Positions 1-5,524 of a DNA stretch of 8,761 nucleotides are shown here, in pieces. Both the position numbers and the translations under genes were made by a program. Source of the stretch: Bacilli bacterium (lineage in GTDB: Bacteria; Bacillota_I; Bacilli_A; RF39; UBA660). Location: contig JAFPMR010000248.1 in NCBI GenBank assembly GCA_017411235.1, positions 1 to 8,761 of the forward strand. The letters are read 5' to 3'. The notes beneath the pieces were generated by a model that was not told the DNA's origin, did not search any database, and worked only from the letters and a program-made list of their open reading frames with translations. How positions within the stretch are numbered: the stretch's first letter is position 1; each line of letters starts with the position of its first letter.

Positions 1-2
1 AT

Positions 3-18
3 TTTTTTCATGAAAAAA
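3..18. repeat. Perfect 16-bp palindrome
   Basis: Six T, CATG, six A reads the same on both strands. In RNA it could form a weak A-U hairpin with no room for a loop unless the CATG opens. It may be the remains of an upstream 3' end or chance in AT-rich DNA. Confidence 0.3.
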
Positions 19-59
19 TAAGACAATCATCTAAGAATAAATAATCGGAAGATTAAGAT

Positions 60-88
60 TTTACGAGCAGTAGAAAAATATATATAAT
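60..88 (+). promoter_or_regulatory. Weak candidate promoter
   Basis: TTTACG at 60-65 (4 of 6 matches to TTGACA) lies 17 bases before a perfect TATAAT at 83-88. It lacks the TG extension seen at the other -10 boxes in this window. If used, it would give a transcript of about 160 bases ending at the terminator at 228-254. TATAAT arises easily by chance in DNA this AT-rich. Confidence 0.25.
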
Positions 89-117
89 ATAGAAAAAAGT
101 CATATTAGTCATTTAAC

Positions 118-213
118 ATGTGTATGAATACGATATTTAGTATGTCAGCTTTTACGTTTTGGATAACGAATTTGTTTGTATTGACAAGCTGCAATCAAAG
201 CAAAAAACAATAA
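118..213 (+). CDS. Doubtful 31-residue hydrophobic peptide ORF
   Basis: An ATG-to-TAA ORF encodes a peptide with a hydrophobic central stretch (about residues 5-24, FTFWITNLFVL in the middle) and a polar, basic tail (NQSKKQ). This shape occurs in small membrane peptides, including type I toxins. The segment LTSC also resembles a lipobox, but only seven residues follow the Cys. No Shine-Dalgarno sequence precedes any of its ATG codons, and the opposite strand is also partly open here. It sits between a weak promoter and a terminator, which is the only contextual support. It may well not be translated. Confidence 0.15.
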   Translation: MCMNTIFSMSAFTFWITNLFVLTSCNQSKKQ

Positions 214-227
214 GTAATTAAACTAAT

Positions 228-254
228 AAAGACTAGAATAATCTAGTCTTTTTA
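228..254 (+). terminator. Intrinsic terminator upstream of the lipoprotein gene
   Basis: A perfect 10-bp stem (AAAGACTAGA at 228-237 with TCTAGTCTTT at 242-251) has a 4-base ATAA loop and a run of five T at 249-253. It ends whatever is transcribed from upstream. The T run ends exactly 17 bases before the next TATAAT, so the DNA also occupies the -35 position of the lipoprotein promoter. Confidence 0.8.
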
Positions 255-267
255 TTTAGAATAAATA

Positions 268-276
268 TGATATAAT
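268..276 (+). promoter_or_regulatory. Extended -10 promoter of the lipoprotein gene
   Basis: TG-A-TATAAT: TG at 268-269 and TATAAT at 271-276. The base 17 upstream of the -10 is the end of the terminator T-tract (CTTTTT at 248-253), a poor -35. Initiation near 283 would leave about 16 untranslated bases with GGAGG at 287-291. This promoter overlaps the upstream ATG at 275 and rules it out as the start codon. Confidence 0.75.
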
Positions 277-298
277 GTCAATATATGGAGGATTTAAA

Positions 299-1240
299 AT
301 GAAGAAAAAATTTTTAATAGGTCTTTTAGCTTTCTTAATGTGCTTTACTCTAGTTGGATGTGGTAAAGATTCAGACGAAGAAAGGTCATCAAAAAAGAAG
401 AATAATACAAATATTGTCGAACCCGATGATCCAGAACCAGATGAACCAGATCCAAATAATAACAATTCAAACAAGAAGAAAAATAAAACAAATAGTGATT
501 CATTAGATATTATTGAAGTCGATAAAAAATACGACAATGATATCCCTTTAGGACTTGAAACTAATTATCCTAAAGTAAATGGTCAAGAGATAGTTATAAG
601 AGTTCAAACATCTGGTAGTACAAAACAACAAGCAAACGGTCCGTATTACATTTACTATAATGTCTATATTGGTAATGATGCTCTTGGTCTAAAATGTGTA
701 AGAGATGGCATTTATCACCTTGAAGGTTATGGCATTGAAATGCTTAAAACTTTTGATGAAGAAGAGGATGCCGGAGTTAACTACGAATTCTTTGAATGGG
801 ATTTCACATCTTCACCTCATAAGGGTGAAGATAAAGAATATGTCGTATTCTCACTTCCAGCTGGTATTGAAGATAAACCACAAGCAAGTCTTTTTATTAC
901 TACTGATGATGGTAAATTATTAGGCGAATTTATTGTTGATGTTGTTCATGATACAAACTTAACTGGACCAGAGGTAGAAAAGTATAAGAATCATAGTGGC
1001 GATATTATTTTCCATTCAATAAAAAATGGTAATATTACTTATCTAACTCCAACAGAAGCAATGTATAAAACTGAAAATGGTAAAAAGGTATTAGATTCTT
1101 CACTTGAAGAAATAGAATTGGAAGAACATTCTGTAACTATGAATAATAATAAAGCTACAGATACTAAGACAGACAACGTATATAAAATAACAAATGCCAA
1201 AGGAAACACTTATAACTTTGGTGAATTTAGACATTTATAA
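299..1240 (+). CDS. Secreted lipoprotein of unknown function
   Basis: This 313-residue protein begins with a lipoprotein signal peptide: basic MKKK, hydrophobic core at residues 5-18, then lipobox LVGC with the lipidated Cys at residue 21. It should be processed by Lgt and LspA and displayed on the outer face of the membrane. Residues 22-68 are a disordered spacer, first acidic/proline (EPDDPEPDEPDP), then Asn and Lys rich. Residues 70-313 look folded, with alternating beta-type segments (IVIRVQT, YYIYYNVYI, YVVFSLPAG, SLFITTDD), suggesting a beta-sandwich-like binding or adhesive domain. I do not recognise the family. I chose the ATG at 299 because GGAGG lies 7 bases upstream and the signal peptide then starts at residue 1; the in-frame ATG at 275 lies within the -10 box. 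The gene appears monocistronic, with its own promoter and a terminator just after the stop. Confidence 0.85.
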   Translation: MKKKFLIGLLAFLMCFTLVGCGKDSDEERSSKKKNNTNIVEPDDPEPDEPDPNNNNSNKKKNKTNSDSLDIIEVDKKYDNDIPLGLETNYPKVNGQEIVIRVQTSGSTKQQANGPYYIYYNVYIGNDALGLKCVRDGIYHLEGYGIEMLKTFDEEEDAGVNYEFFEWDFTSSPHKGEDKEYVVFSLPAGIEDKPQASLFITTDDGKLLGEFIVDVVHDTNLTGPEVEKYKNHSGDIIFHSIKNGNITYLTPTEAMYKTENGKKVLDSSLEEIELEEHSVTMNNNKATDTKTDNVYKITNAKGNTYNFGEFRHL

Positions 1241-1244
1241 TTAT

Positions 1245-1268
1245 AAAGACTTTTCGGAGTCTTTTCTT
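1245..1268 (+). terminator. Intrinsic terminator after the lipoprotein gene
   Basis: A 7-bp stem (AAAGACT at 1245-1251 with AGTCTTT at 1258-1264) encloses a TTTCGG loop, which can close further as a TTCG tetraloop with a U-G pair. A T-rich tract interrupted by one C follows at 1262-1268. The stem begins four bases after the stop codon. Confidence 0.75.
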
Positions 1269-1269
1269 A

Positions 1270-1278
1270 TGCTATAAT
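1270..1278 (+). promoter_or_regulatory. Extended -10 promoter of the radical SAM gene
   Basis: TG at 1270-1271, C, then TATAAT at 1273-1278. The position expected for a -35 falls inside the preceding terminator hairpin (CTTTTC at 1250-1255). A start near 1285 would place the GGAG at 1285-1288 at the very 5' end of the mRNA, with only about 12 untranslated bases. Confidence 0.7.
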
Positions 1279-1296
1279 ATTTTTGGAGTTGATTAT

Positions 1297-2184
1297 ATGG
1301 AGTTTGTCAAAGCAAAAACTATTCTATCAAAAGTTAAATATGGATCTGATTGGTATGGTATAGATTATAATATGAACCTATATAGAGGCTGCTCTCATGG
1401 TTGTATATATTGTGATAGTAGAAGTAATTGCTATCATATAGATAATTTTGATATTCCCAAAGGCAAAGAAAATGCACTTTTAATATTAGAAAACGAATTA
1501 TCAAAAAAGAAAGAAAAAGGTGTTATAGGTATTGGATCAATGTCTGATACTTATAATCCGAATGAATTACAATATGAACAAACAAGAGGAGCATTGAAAC
1601 TTATATCAAAATATAACTTTGGAGTTTCTATTGATACAAAGAGTGATTTGATTTTAAGAGATTTAGATTTACTTAAAGAAATTAATAGAAAGAATAATGT
1701 AATTATTAAATTTACAATAACAACTCCTAATGATGAATTATCTAAAATAATAGAACCTCATGTCTGTGTATCATCTAAAAGACTTGAAGCAATAAAGACA
1801 TTATCAAATAACGGTATATTTGTAGGAATAATGATGAATCCTGTTTTACCATTTATAACAGATAATGAAAATGACATAAAAGAATTAGTAAGACTAGCTC
1901 ATGAAAACGGAGCAAAGTTTATTCATACATATATGGGAATGACATTAAGAGAAAATCAAAGAGATTATTACTATGAAAAATTAGATAATCATTTCAAAGG
2001 TTTAAAAGAAAAATATATCAAATACTATGGAAAAAGATATAATTGTGCTGTTCCTAACTACAAGTCATTATATAAAGTATTTACTAATGAATGTGATAAG
2101 TATGGAATACTTTATAATATGAAAGATATTATTAAAGCATATAAGAAAGAAATAAAAGATAATGAACAAATATCATTATTCTAG
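1297..2184 (+). CDS. SPL-like radical SAM protein with C-terminal clamp-type motif
   Basis: This 295-residue protein is a radical SAM enzyme of the COG1533 type, related to spore photoproduct lyase. Cys32, Cys36 and Cys39 in RGCSHGCIYC form the CxxxCxxC triad that holds the [4Fe-4S] cluster used to cleave S-adenosylmethionine. The motif follows an aromatic LYRG lead-in typical of this group, and length and layout match. Characterised relatives repair thymine spore photoproduct in DNA; the substrate of this member cannot be read from the sequence. The protein ends in QISLF (residues 291-295), close to the QL[SD]LF peptide by which many bacterial DNA-repair and replication proteins bind the DnaN sliding clamp. 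That would suit a DNA-repair role, but this is inference. The start is set by GGAG at 1285-1288, eight bases upstream of the ATG. The gene has its own promoter and a terminator after it. Confidence 0.85.
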   Translation: MEFVKAKTILSKVKYGSDWYGIDYNMNLYRGCSHGCIYCDSRSNCYHIDNFDIPKGKENALLILENELSKKKEKGVIGIGSMSDTYNPNELQYEQTRGALKLISKYNFGVSIDTKSDLILRDLDLLKEINRKNNVIIKFTITTPNDELSKIIEPHVCVSSKRLEAIKTLSNNGIFVGIMMNPVLPFITDNENDIKELVRLAHENGAKFIHTYMGMTLRENQRDYYYEKLDNHFKGLKEKYIKYYGKRYNCAVPNYKSLYKVFTNECDKYGILYNMKDIIKAYKKEIKDNEQISLF

Positions 2185-2202
2185 TATTACAGAAAGGATA
2201 TT

Positions 2203-2227
2203 AAGAGAATGAAATAATTCTCTTTTT
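2203..2227 (+). terminator. Intrinsic terminator after the radical SAM gene
   Basis: An 8-bp perfect stem (AAGAGAAT at 2203-2210 with ATTCTCTT at 2217-2224) has a six-base GAAATA loop and a run of five T at 2223-2227. The next -10 TG is three bases after the T run. Confidence 0.75.
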
Positions 2228-2230
2228 ATG

Positions 2231-2239
2231 TGATATAAT
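2231..2239 (+). promoter_or_regulatory. Extended -10 promoter of the 2278-4770 operon
   Basis: TG at 2231-2232, A, then TATAAT at 2234-2239. The -35 window (about 2211-2216, GAAATA) is the loop of the preceding terminator and does not resemble TTGACA. The expected leader is about 30 bases. Confidence 0.75.
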
Positions 2240-2277
2240 AGAATTGTAAATATAATTAAAATAAGGAGATGATTAAC

Positions 2278-3666
2278 ATGATATTAGCTTTTTGTGATAA
2301 ATCATATATAGTTGAAATAATGTTAATCATTAAAACACTCTTTAAAATTTCTTGTTATATAACACCATTAATCGTTATTATCATATCAATAATTCACATT
2401 TTTAAATCAGTAGTGAATGGTAAAGAAGATGATTTAAAAGACGCTTTAAAAGTAACAGTTAAAAGAATAATTGCTGGTTTATTAATTGCCTTTTTACCAG
2501 CTTTAATAAATTATGTTTTTACTGGTATTCTTAATGCTTCAGAAGTAGAATTTTTAGCTTGCTTTGAGTCTGCTTCAAAAGAAAAGGTAGCTAGTTTAAA
2601 AGCTAAAGAGGATGCAGAAGAAGCAGCCAAGAAAAAACAGCAGGAAAAAGAAGATGAAGCCCAACTTAGAAAAGCATATGAAGAAGAACAAAAGATTAGA
2701 GAAGGAAATAAAGAATCTTATGAAGAATGGAAAAAGAGAAAAGAAGCAGAAAAAAATAATGAAGTTAATGTAAATAATGAACCTGTAAAAACAACTGCCG
2801 AACAACAAAAAGTACTAAATGAGACAAGAAATAGTACTAAAAATGCTGAAGGATCAAAAGTTGCAACTTCCAAAAATGCATTTAGTAGTAATACTCAAGC
2901 TATAGTAAATGCGCATATGTTCGACTTTAATGTCGATAATTATGACAAAGTAATTCAATCTTTTGGTAGCTATGAAAATTATTTAAAATCATTAGGTGGA
3001 GTATTTACTAAATATGCAGGAGTTGAAAATGCTCACGTAACAACTAAACAACAATTTAAAGAAATTGGTGAATATGTTTGGGGCATAATGACTATGTATG
3101 GTTTTGAATATCGCAACTATAAAGTTTGCAATAACTGTAATGCCGACAAATGGCGAAGTGATGAAGGCGGTACCAATGATGCTTTCTATCCTGGAACTAG
3201 AGGATGCTGTATAAATGAAAATCCTACCGGCTTAACAATTGACGATGTAGCATCAAAAAGAAAAGGAAACGGTATGACAACAAATTGTGCCTTAGGAGTA
3301 GAATGGTTATTACGCAAAAGCGATTTAATGAAAGTAAGTGATCCTTACGCTTGGAATGAATACATGTCCAAAGGACAAATAATAACTGATCCATCAAAAT
3401 TACAACCAGGGGACGTTATGATGTACTGGAATATAGATAAAGATATAAATAGTATTCGCAACTGGAGCAATGATACATGGTGGAATGGTTGGTTCCATAC
3501 TAATATAGTTGGAGAAAGAAATGATAGTAATGGAACTATAACATTTTATGATTCAGGCCATTATTACACTCAAAGCGGAAACTATAAGTATGTTAGAAAA
3601 ATTGGAGAATATCCATATGAATGGGCTGCCGACTGGGTAGGAATAAGATTATTTGATTTAAAATAA
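2278..3666 (+). CDS. Membrane-anchored NlpC/P60-like cysteine hydrolase with pilin-like hairpin
   Basis: This 462-residue protein has three parts. Residues 1-88 hold two hydrophobic helices (about 22-42 and 64-85) around a charged loop (NGKEDDLKDALKVTVKR), a hairpin resembling TrbC/VirB2-type membrane proteins. Residues 93-165 are a highly charged Glu/Lys/Ala segment, probably coiled coil, followed by a polar linker. The C-terminal third, from about 230, resembles NlpC/P60 or CHAP cysteine peptidases. Cys337 in TTNCALGVEWLL stands where the catalytic Cys starts a helix, LQPGDVMMYW matches the conserved PGD strand, and His407 (WFHTNIVGE) and His428 (YDSGHYY) could complete the site. It is likely a peptidoglycan peptidase held at the membrane. 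The ATG at 2278 is preferred because AAGGAG lies nine bases upstream; the in-frame ATG at 2269 abuts that RBS. It heads an operon. The fold assignment is by motif only. Confidence 0.7.
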   Translation: MILAFCDKSYIVEIMLIIKTLFKISCYITPLIVIIISIIHIFKSVVNGKEDDLKDALKVTVKRIIAGLLIAFLPALINYVFTGILNASEVEFLACFESASKEKVASLKAKEDAEEAAKKKQQEKEDEAQLRKAYEEEQKIREGNKESYEEWKKRKEAEKNNEVNVNNEPVKTTAEQQKVLNETRNSTKNAEGSKVATSKNAFSSNTQAIVNAHMFDFNVDNYDKVIQSFGSYENYLKSLGGVFTKYAGVENAHVTTKQQFKEIGEYVWGIMTMYGFEYRNYKVCNNCNADKWRSDEGGTNDAFYPGTRGCCINENPTGLTIDDVASKRKGNGMTTNCALGVEWLLRKSDLMKVSDPYAWNEYMSKGQIITDPSKLQPGDVMMYWNIDKDINSIRNWSNDTWWNGWFHTNIVGERNDSNGTITFYDSGHYYTQSGNYKYVRKIGEYPYEWAADWVGIRLFDLK

Positions 3667-3692
3667 ATGAATAATAAAAGGTAAGTGATAAA

Positions 3693-4019
3693 ATGAGTTT
3701 TACTATTAATATATATTATAAGGGAGAAAACGGCTCTGCCAAGAAATTTGCTAATGAAATGATATCTTCTGGTATAGTAGATGAAATAAGAAGTAAAAAA
3801 GGCAATCTGAGATATGAATATTTTGAGCCATTAGAAGATAAAGAAACAATACTGCTTATAGATAGTTGGGAAAATCAAGAATCCTTAGATAGACATCATG
3901 AATCAGAAACTATGAGTAAAATAATGGAATTAAGAAATAAATATGATCTACATATGAAAGTAGAGAAGTATACTCCAGAAGATAGTAATAATCAAGACGA
4001 AAAATATATAAGAAAGTAG
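3693..4019 (+). CDS. ABM-fold putative quinol monooxygenase
   Basis: This 108-residue protein fits the antibiotic biosynthesis monooxygenase (ABM, YgiN-like) fold. It has an N-terminal strand (FTINIYYK), a helix, a strand with YEYFEPLEDKETILLIDSWENQESLDRHHES, and a C-terminal strand (MKVEKYTP). The element SWENQESLDRHHES is the family's typical strand-helix junction, where a ligand pocket forms between dimer halves. Family members oxidise quinols or other aromatics without a cofactor, and others bind heme. The actual substrate is unknown. The 25-residue polar tail is not conserved in the family, to my knowledge. AAAGG ends about eleven bases before the ATG. It lies 26 bases after the cysteine hydrolase and seven before the acetyltransferase, with no terminator between, so it is probably co-transcribed. 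Confidence 0.75.
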   Translation: MSFTINIYYKGENGSAKKFANEMISSGIVDEIRSKKGNLRYEYFEPLEDKETILLIDSWENQESLDRHHESETMSKIMELRNKYDLHMKVEKYTPEDSNNQDEKYIRK

Positions 4020-4026
4020 GAAAAGT

Positions 4027-4770
4027 ATGAACGAATATATTAATTTAGATGAAAAGAATATTGATGAAGAACATATTTGTTGTGCTATAGGCGATCCAAA
4101 ACACCAAGATGGTGTAGATAAGAAAAAAGAATGGATAAAAAACAAATTAAAAGATGGACATGTTTTTAGGAAGTTAAATGCCAGAGGCAAAATATTTATA
4201 GAATATGAACCAATCGAAACCGCTTGGGTACCTATAAATGGTAAAAATTACATGTATATTTATTGTTTATGGGTAGCAGGTAGTTTTAAAGGAAAAGGAA
4301 TTGGTAAAGAATTATTAGAATATGCAATTGAAGATGCTAAATCTAAAAAGATGAGCGGTATTTGTACTTTAGTATCTCAAAAGAAGAAACCATTCCTAGG
4401 TGAAAAGAAATTTTTTGAACATTTTGGTTTTAAAGTAGTTGATACTATTAATGATTATGAATTAATGGCATTATCATTCGATGATCAAGAAACTCCTAAA
4501 TTTAATGATCCAGCTCGTAAGATGGAAATAGATAATACTGATTTTACTATCTATTATTCAAATGAATGTCCTTATGTAGAATATGAAGTAAAAGAATTAT
4601 CAGATTATTCTAAAGCCAAAGGAATTAAACTAAACTTCGTAAAAATAGATACTCTAGAGAAAGCCAAGAATGCACCATGTATAATCAATAACTGGGCTAA
4701 CTTTTATAAAGGTAAATTCATATCTAATACAATTCTTAATGCTAATGCATTCGAAAAACTAATTAAATAA
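4027..4770 (+). CDS. yoaP: YoaP-type GNAT acetyltransferase with thioredoxin-like tail
   Basis: This 247-residue protein is close in length and architecture to Bacillus subtilis YoaP. Residues 1-155 are a GNAT N-acetyltransferase domain; FKGKGIGKELL (G89, G91, G93) is the acetyl-CoA pyrophosphate-binding loop, and YIYCLWVAG just before it is the core strand. The early DEEHICCAIGD segment is characteristic of this family. Residues 170-247 form the small YoaP domain, a thioredoxin-like unit with strand FTIYYSNECPYVEYEV; Cys181 lies in CPYV, where thioredoxins have the first active-site Cys, and the second is replaced by Val. Another Cys lies at 218 (NAPCIINN). The acetyl acceptor is unknown. 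AGGA at 4018-4021 overlaps the preceding stop codon, so translation is probably coupled. It is the last gene of the operon. Confidence 0.8.
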   Translation: MNEYINLDEKNIDEEHICCAIGDPKHQDGVDKKKEWIKNKLKDGHVFRKLNARGKIFIEYEPIETAWVPINGKNYMYIYCLWVAGSFKGKGIGKELLEYAIEDAKSKKMSGICTLVSQKKKPFLGEKKFFEHFGFKVVDTINDYELMALSFDDQETPKFNDPARKMEIDNTDFTIYYSNECPYVEYEVKELSDYSKAKGIKLNFVKIDTLEKAKNAPCIINNWANFYKGKFISNTILNANAFEKLIK

Positions 4771-4797
4771 AAAGAATAGAGCAATCTACTCTTTTTT
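4769..4797 (+). terminator. Intrinsic terminator of the 2278-4770 operon
   Basis: The arm at 4769-4779 (AAAAAGAATAG) pairs with 4786-4796 (CTACTCTTTTT) with one A-C mismatch and a six-base loop. A six-T run spans 4792-4797. The left arm starts within the TAA stop codon of the acetyltransferase gene. Confidence 0.7.
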
Positions 4798-4805
4798 GTT
4801 ATAAT
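4797..4805 (+). promoter_or_regulatory. Extended -10 promoter of the UDG-family gene
   Basis: TG at 4797-4798, T, then TATAAT at 4800-4805. The T of TG is the last T of the preceding terminator run, so the two elements share a base. No -35 box is seen; its expected place is inside the terminator stem-loop. Confidence 0.7.
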
Positions 4806-4835
4806 AAAAAACAAATAATTTGAAATGGTGATCCT

Positions 4836-5423
4836 ATGGAATTAAATCAAATAGATAATGAAATAAAAGAATGCAATGCTTGTGGGAATATGGTAGAAAA
4901 GTTCGAACAAAGTAAAACAGTATCCATAGGTCGAAAAAATGATATCTTAATACTCGGTGAAGCTCCTGCAAACAACGGCTGGCGAAAAAGTGGCATAGCT
5001 TGGTATGATGAAAATCATAAATTATTACCATCAGGAGTAGTACTACAAAAATTACTAAAAATAATAGATTATACAATAGAAGAAACATATTTCTTAGAAG
5101 CAGTTAAATGTTATCCAAAAGATCGAAAGTATTTAAAAGAGTGTCGCAATAATTGTAGAAGATTCCTATTAGAACAAATACTAAGCATAAATCCTCAAAT
5201 CATTCTAACTCTAGGCGATACCGCAACAAAAGCATTACTTGATATCAACTATACTAGATTTAAAGATATAGTAGGTCAAATAATTGAATATAATGGTTAT
5301 AGTGTTATACCAATATATCATCCAAGTCCTATTTCACCAATGAGTTATAGTGGAAATGTAGATATATTTCAAACTGTAATTAAAGAAAAAGTTAAAACAT
5401 TAGAGAAAAGTCCTAAACAATAG
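4836..5423 (+). CDS. Uracil-DNA glycosylase superfamily protein
   Basis: This 195-residue protein has the marks of iron-sulfur UDGs (family 4/5-like, COG1573). The CxxC pair at Cys13 and Cys16, with Cys92 and Cys107 fourteen residues apart (Cys103 lies between), matches the four-Cys [4Fe-4S] pattern. Motif A is ILILGEAPANNGWRKSG (residues 37-53), where typical family 4 enzymes have GEAPG. The last motif, IYHPSP with His162, matches the C-terminal HPS loop that contacts the DNA. It would remove uracil or another damaged base, but the altered motif A means the substrate is not certain; some superfamily members lack uracil activity. GGTG at 4827-4830 precedes the ATG by five bases. It has its own promoter, and its 3' end is built into its terminator: the TAG stop lies in the stem. 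Neighbouring SPL-like and DUF1848 genes hint at a shared nucleic-acid theme. Confidence 0.75.
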   Translation: MELNQIDNEIKECNACGNMVEKFEQSKTVSIGRKNDILILGEAPANNGWRKSGIAWYDENHKLLPSGVVLQKLLKIIDYTIEETYFLEAVKCYPKDRKYLKECRNNCRRFLLEQILSINPQIILTLGDTATKALLDINYTRFKDIVGQIIEYNGYSVIPIYHPSPISPMSYSGNVDIFQTVIKEKVKTLEKSPKQ

Positions 5424-5432
5424 GACTTTTTT
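5406..5432 (+). terminator. Intrinsic terminator overlapping the UDG-family stop codon
   Basis: A perfect 10-bp stem (AAAAGTCCTA at 5406-5415 with TAGGACTTTT at 5421-5430) has an AACAA loop and a six-T run at 5427-5432. The TAG stop codon (5421-5423) is the start of the right arm, so the last codons double as the left arm and loop. Confidence 0.85.
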
Positions 5433-5455
5433 AAATTGTTAAACACCAGTATAAA

Positions 5456-5475
5456 ATATATACATATGTATATAT
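5456..5475. promoter_or_regulatory. 20-bp perfect palindrome, candidate operator
   Basis: ATATATACAT followed by ATGTATATAT is a perfect inverted repeat. Its core TACATATGTA (5461-5470) fits TACANNTGTA, the published cop-box recognised by CopY-type winged-helix repressors, relatives of BlaI and MecI. It covers the -35 position of the promoter at 5480-5488, a good place for a repressor. The downstream genes have no copper or beta-lactam link, so the regulator is unknown. In AT-rich DNA part of the symmetry is TA alternation; the ACATATGT core is the informative part. Confidence 0.45.
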
Positions 5476-5479
5476 AAAA

Positions 5480-5488
5480 TGATATAAT
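5480..5488 (+). promoter_or_regulatory. Extended -10 promoter of the DUF1292 operon
   Basis: TG at 5480-5481, A, then TATAAT at 5483-5488. The -35 position (about 5460-5465) lies in the palindrome and does not resemble TTGACA. This is the only extended -10 here separated from the preceding terminator by a long gap (about 47 bases). Confidence 0.7.
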
Positions 5489-5524
5489 GAAAATAGAAAT
5501 AATCATATTATGAGGAGGTACACA

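Larger units (their letters stand above)
1..227. other. Upstream region without a convincing gene
   Basis: The first 298 bases before the lipoprotein start hold no ORF I can assign. No tRNA, rRNA or tmRNA-like structure is visible. The contents are a 16-bp palindrome at 3-18, a weak promoter-like pair (TTTACG at 60-65, TATAAT at 83-88), a 31-codon ORF at 118-213 and the terminator at 228-254. The terminator must serve something upstream, either a gene ending before the window or a short transcript starting near 95. Confidence 0.5.

Noticed and set aside
275..298. Upstream ATG at 275 as the lipoprotein start
   Set aside because: It lies within the -10 box TATAAT (271-276), so it would not be on the mRNA, and it would bury GGAGG inside the gene and spoil the signal peptide.
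256..537. Minus-strand ORFs at 256-537, 2596-2808, 3948-4190, 4834-5088 and 7175-7375
   Set aside because: They are antisense to well-supported genes, are Phe/Ser/Leu-rich as expected from the complement of Lys/Glu-rich coding DNA, and have no plausible domain.
705..923. Plus-strand ORF inside the lipoprotein gene
   Set aside because: It is an out-of-frame shadow with no RBS, and the lipoprotein frame explains the region.
2269..2277. ATG at 2269 as the start of the cysteine hydrolase gene
   Set aside because: It directly abuts AAGGAG (2263-2268) with no spacing; the ATG at 2278 has a nine-base spacing.
5456..5475. Direct call of copper regulation from the TACANNTGTA palindrome
   Set aside because: The core fits the cop-box, but no copper ATPase, chaperone or CopY gene is in the window, and AT-rich DNA gives some TA palindromes by chance; kept only as a candidate operator.
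5510..5524. ATG at 5510 as the start of the DUF1292-like gene
   Set aside because: The codons after it are the RBS itself (GAGGAGG at 5512-5518), which serves the ATG at 5525.
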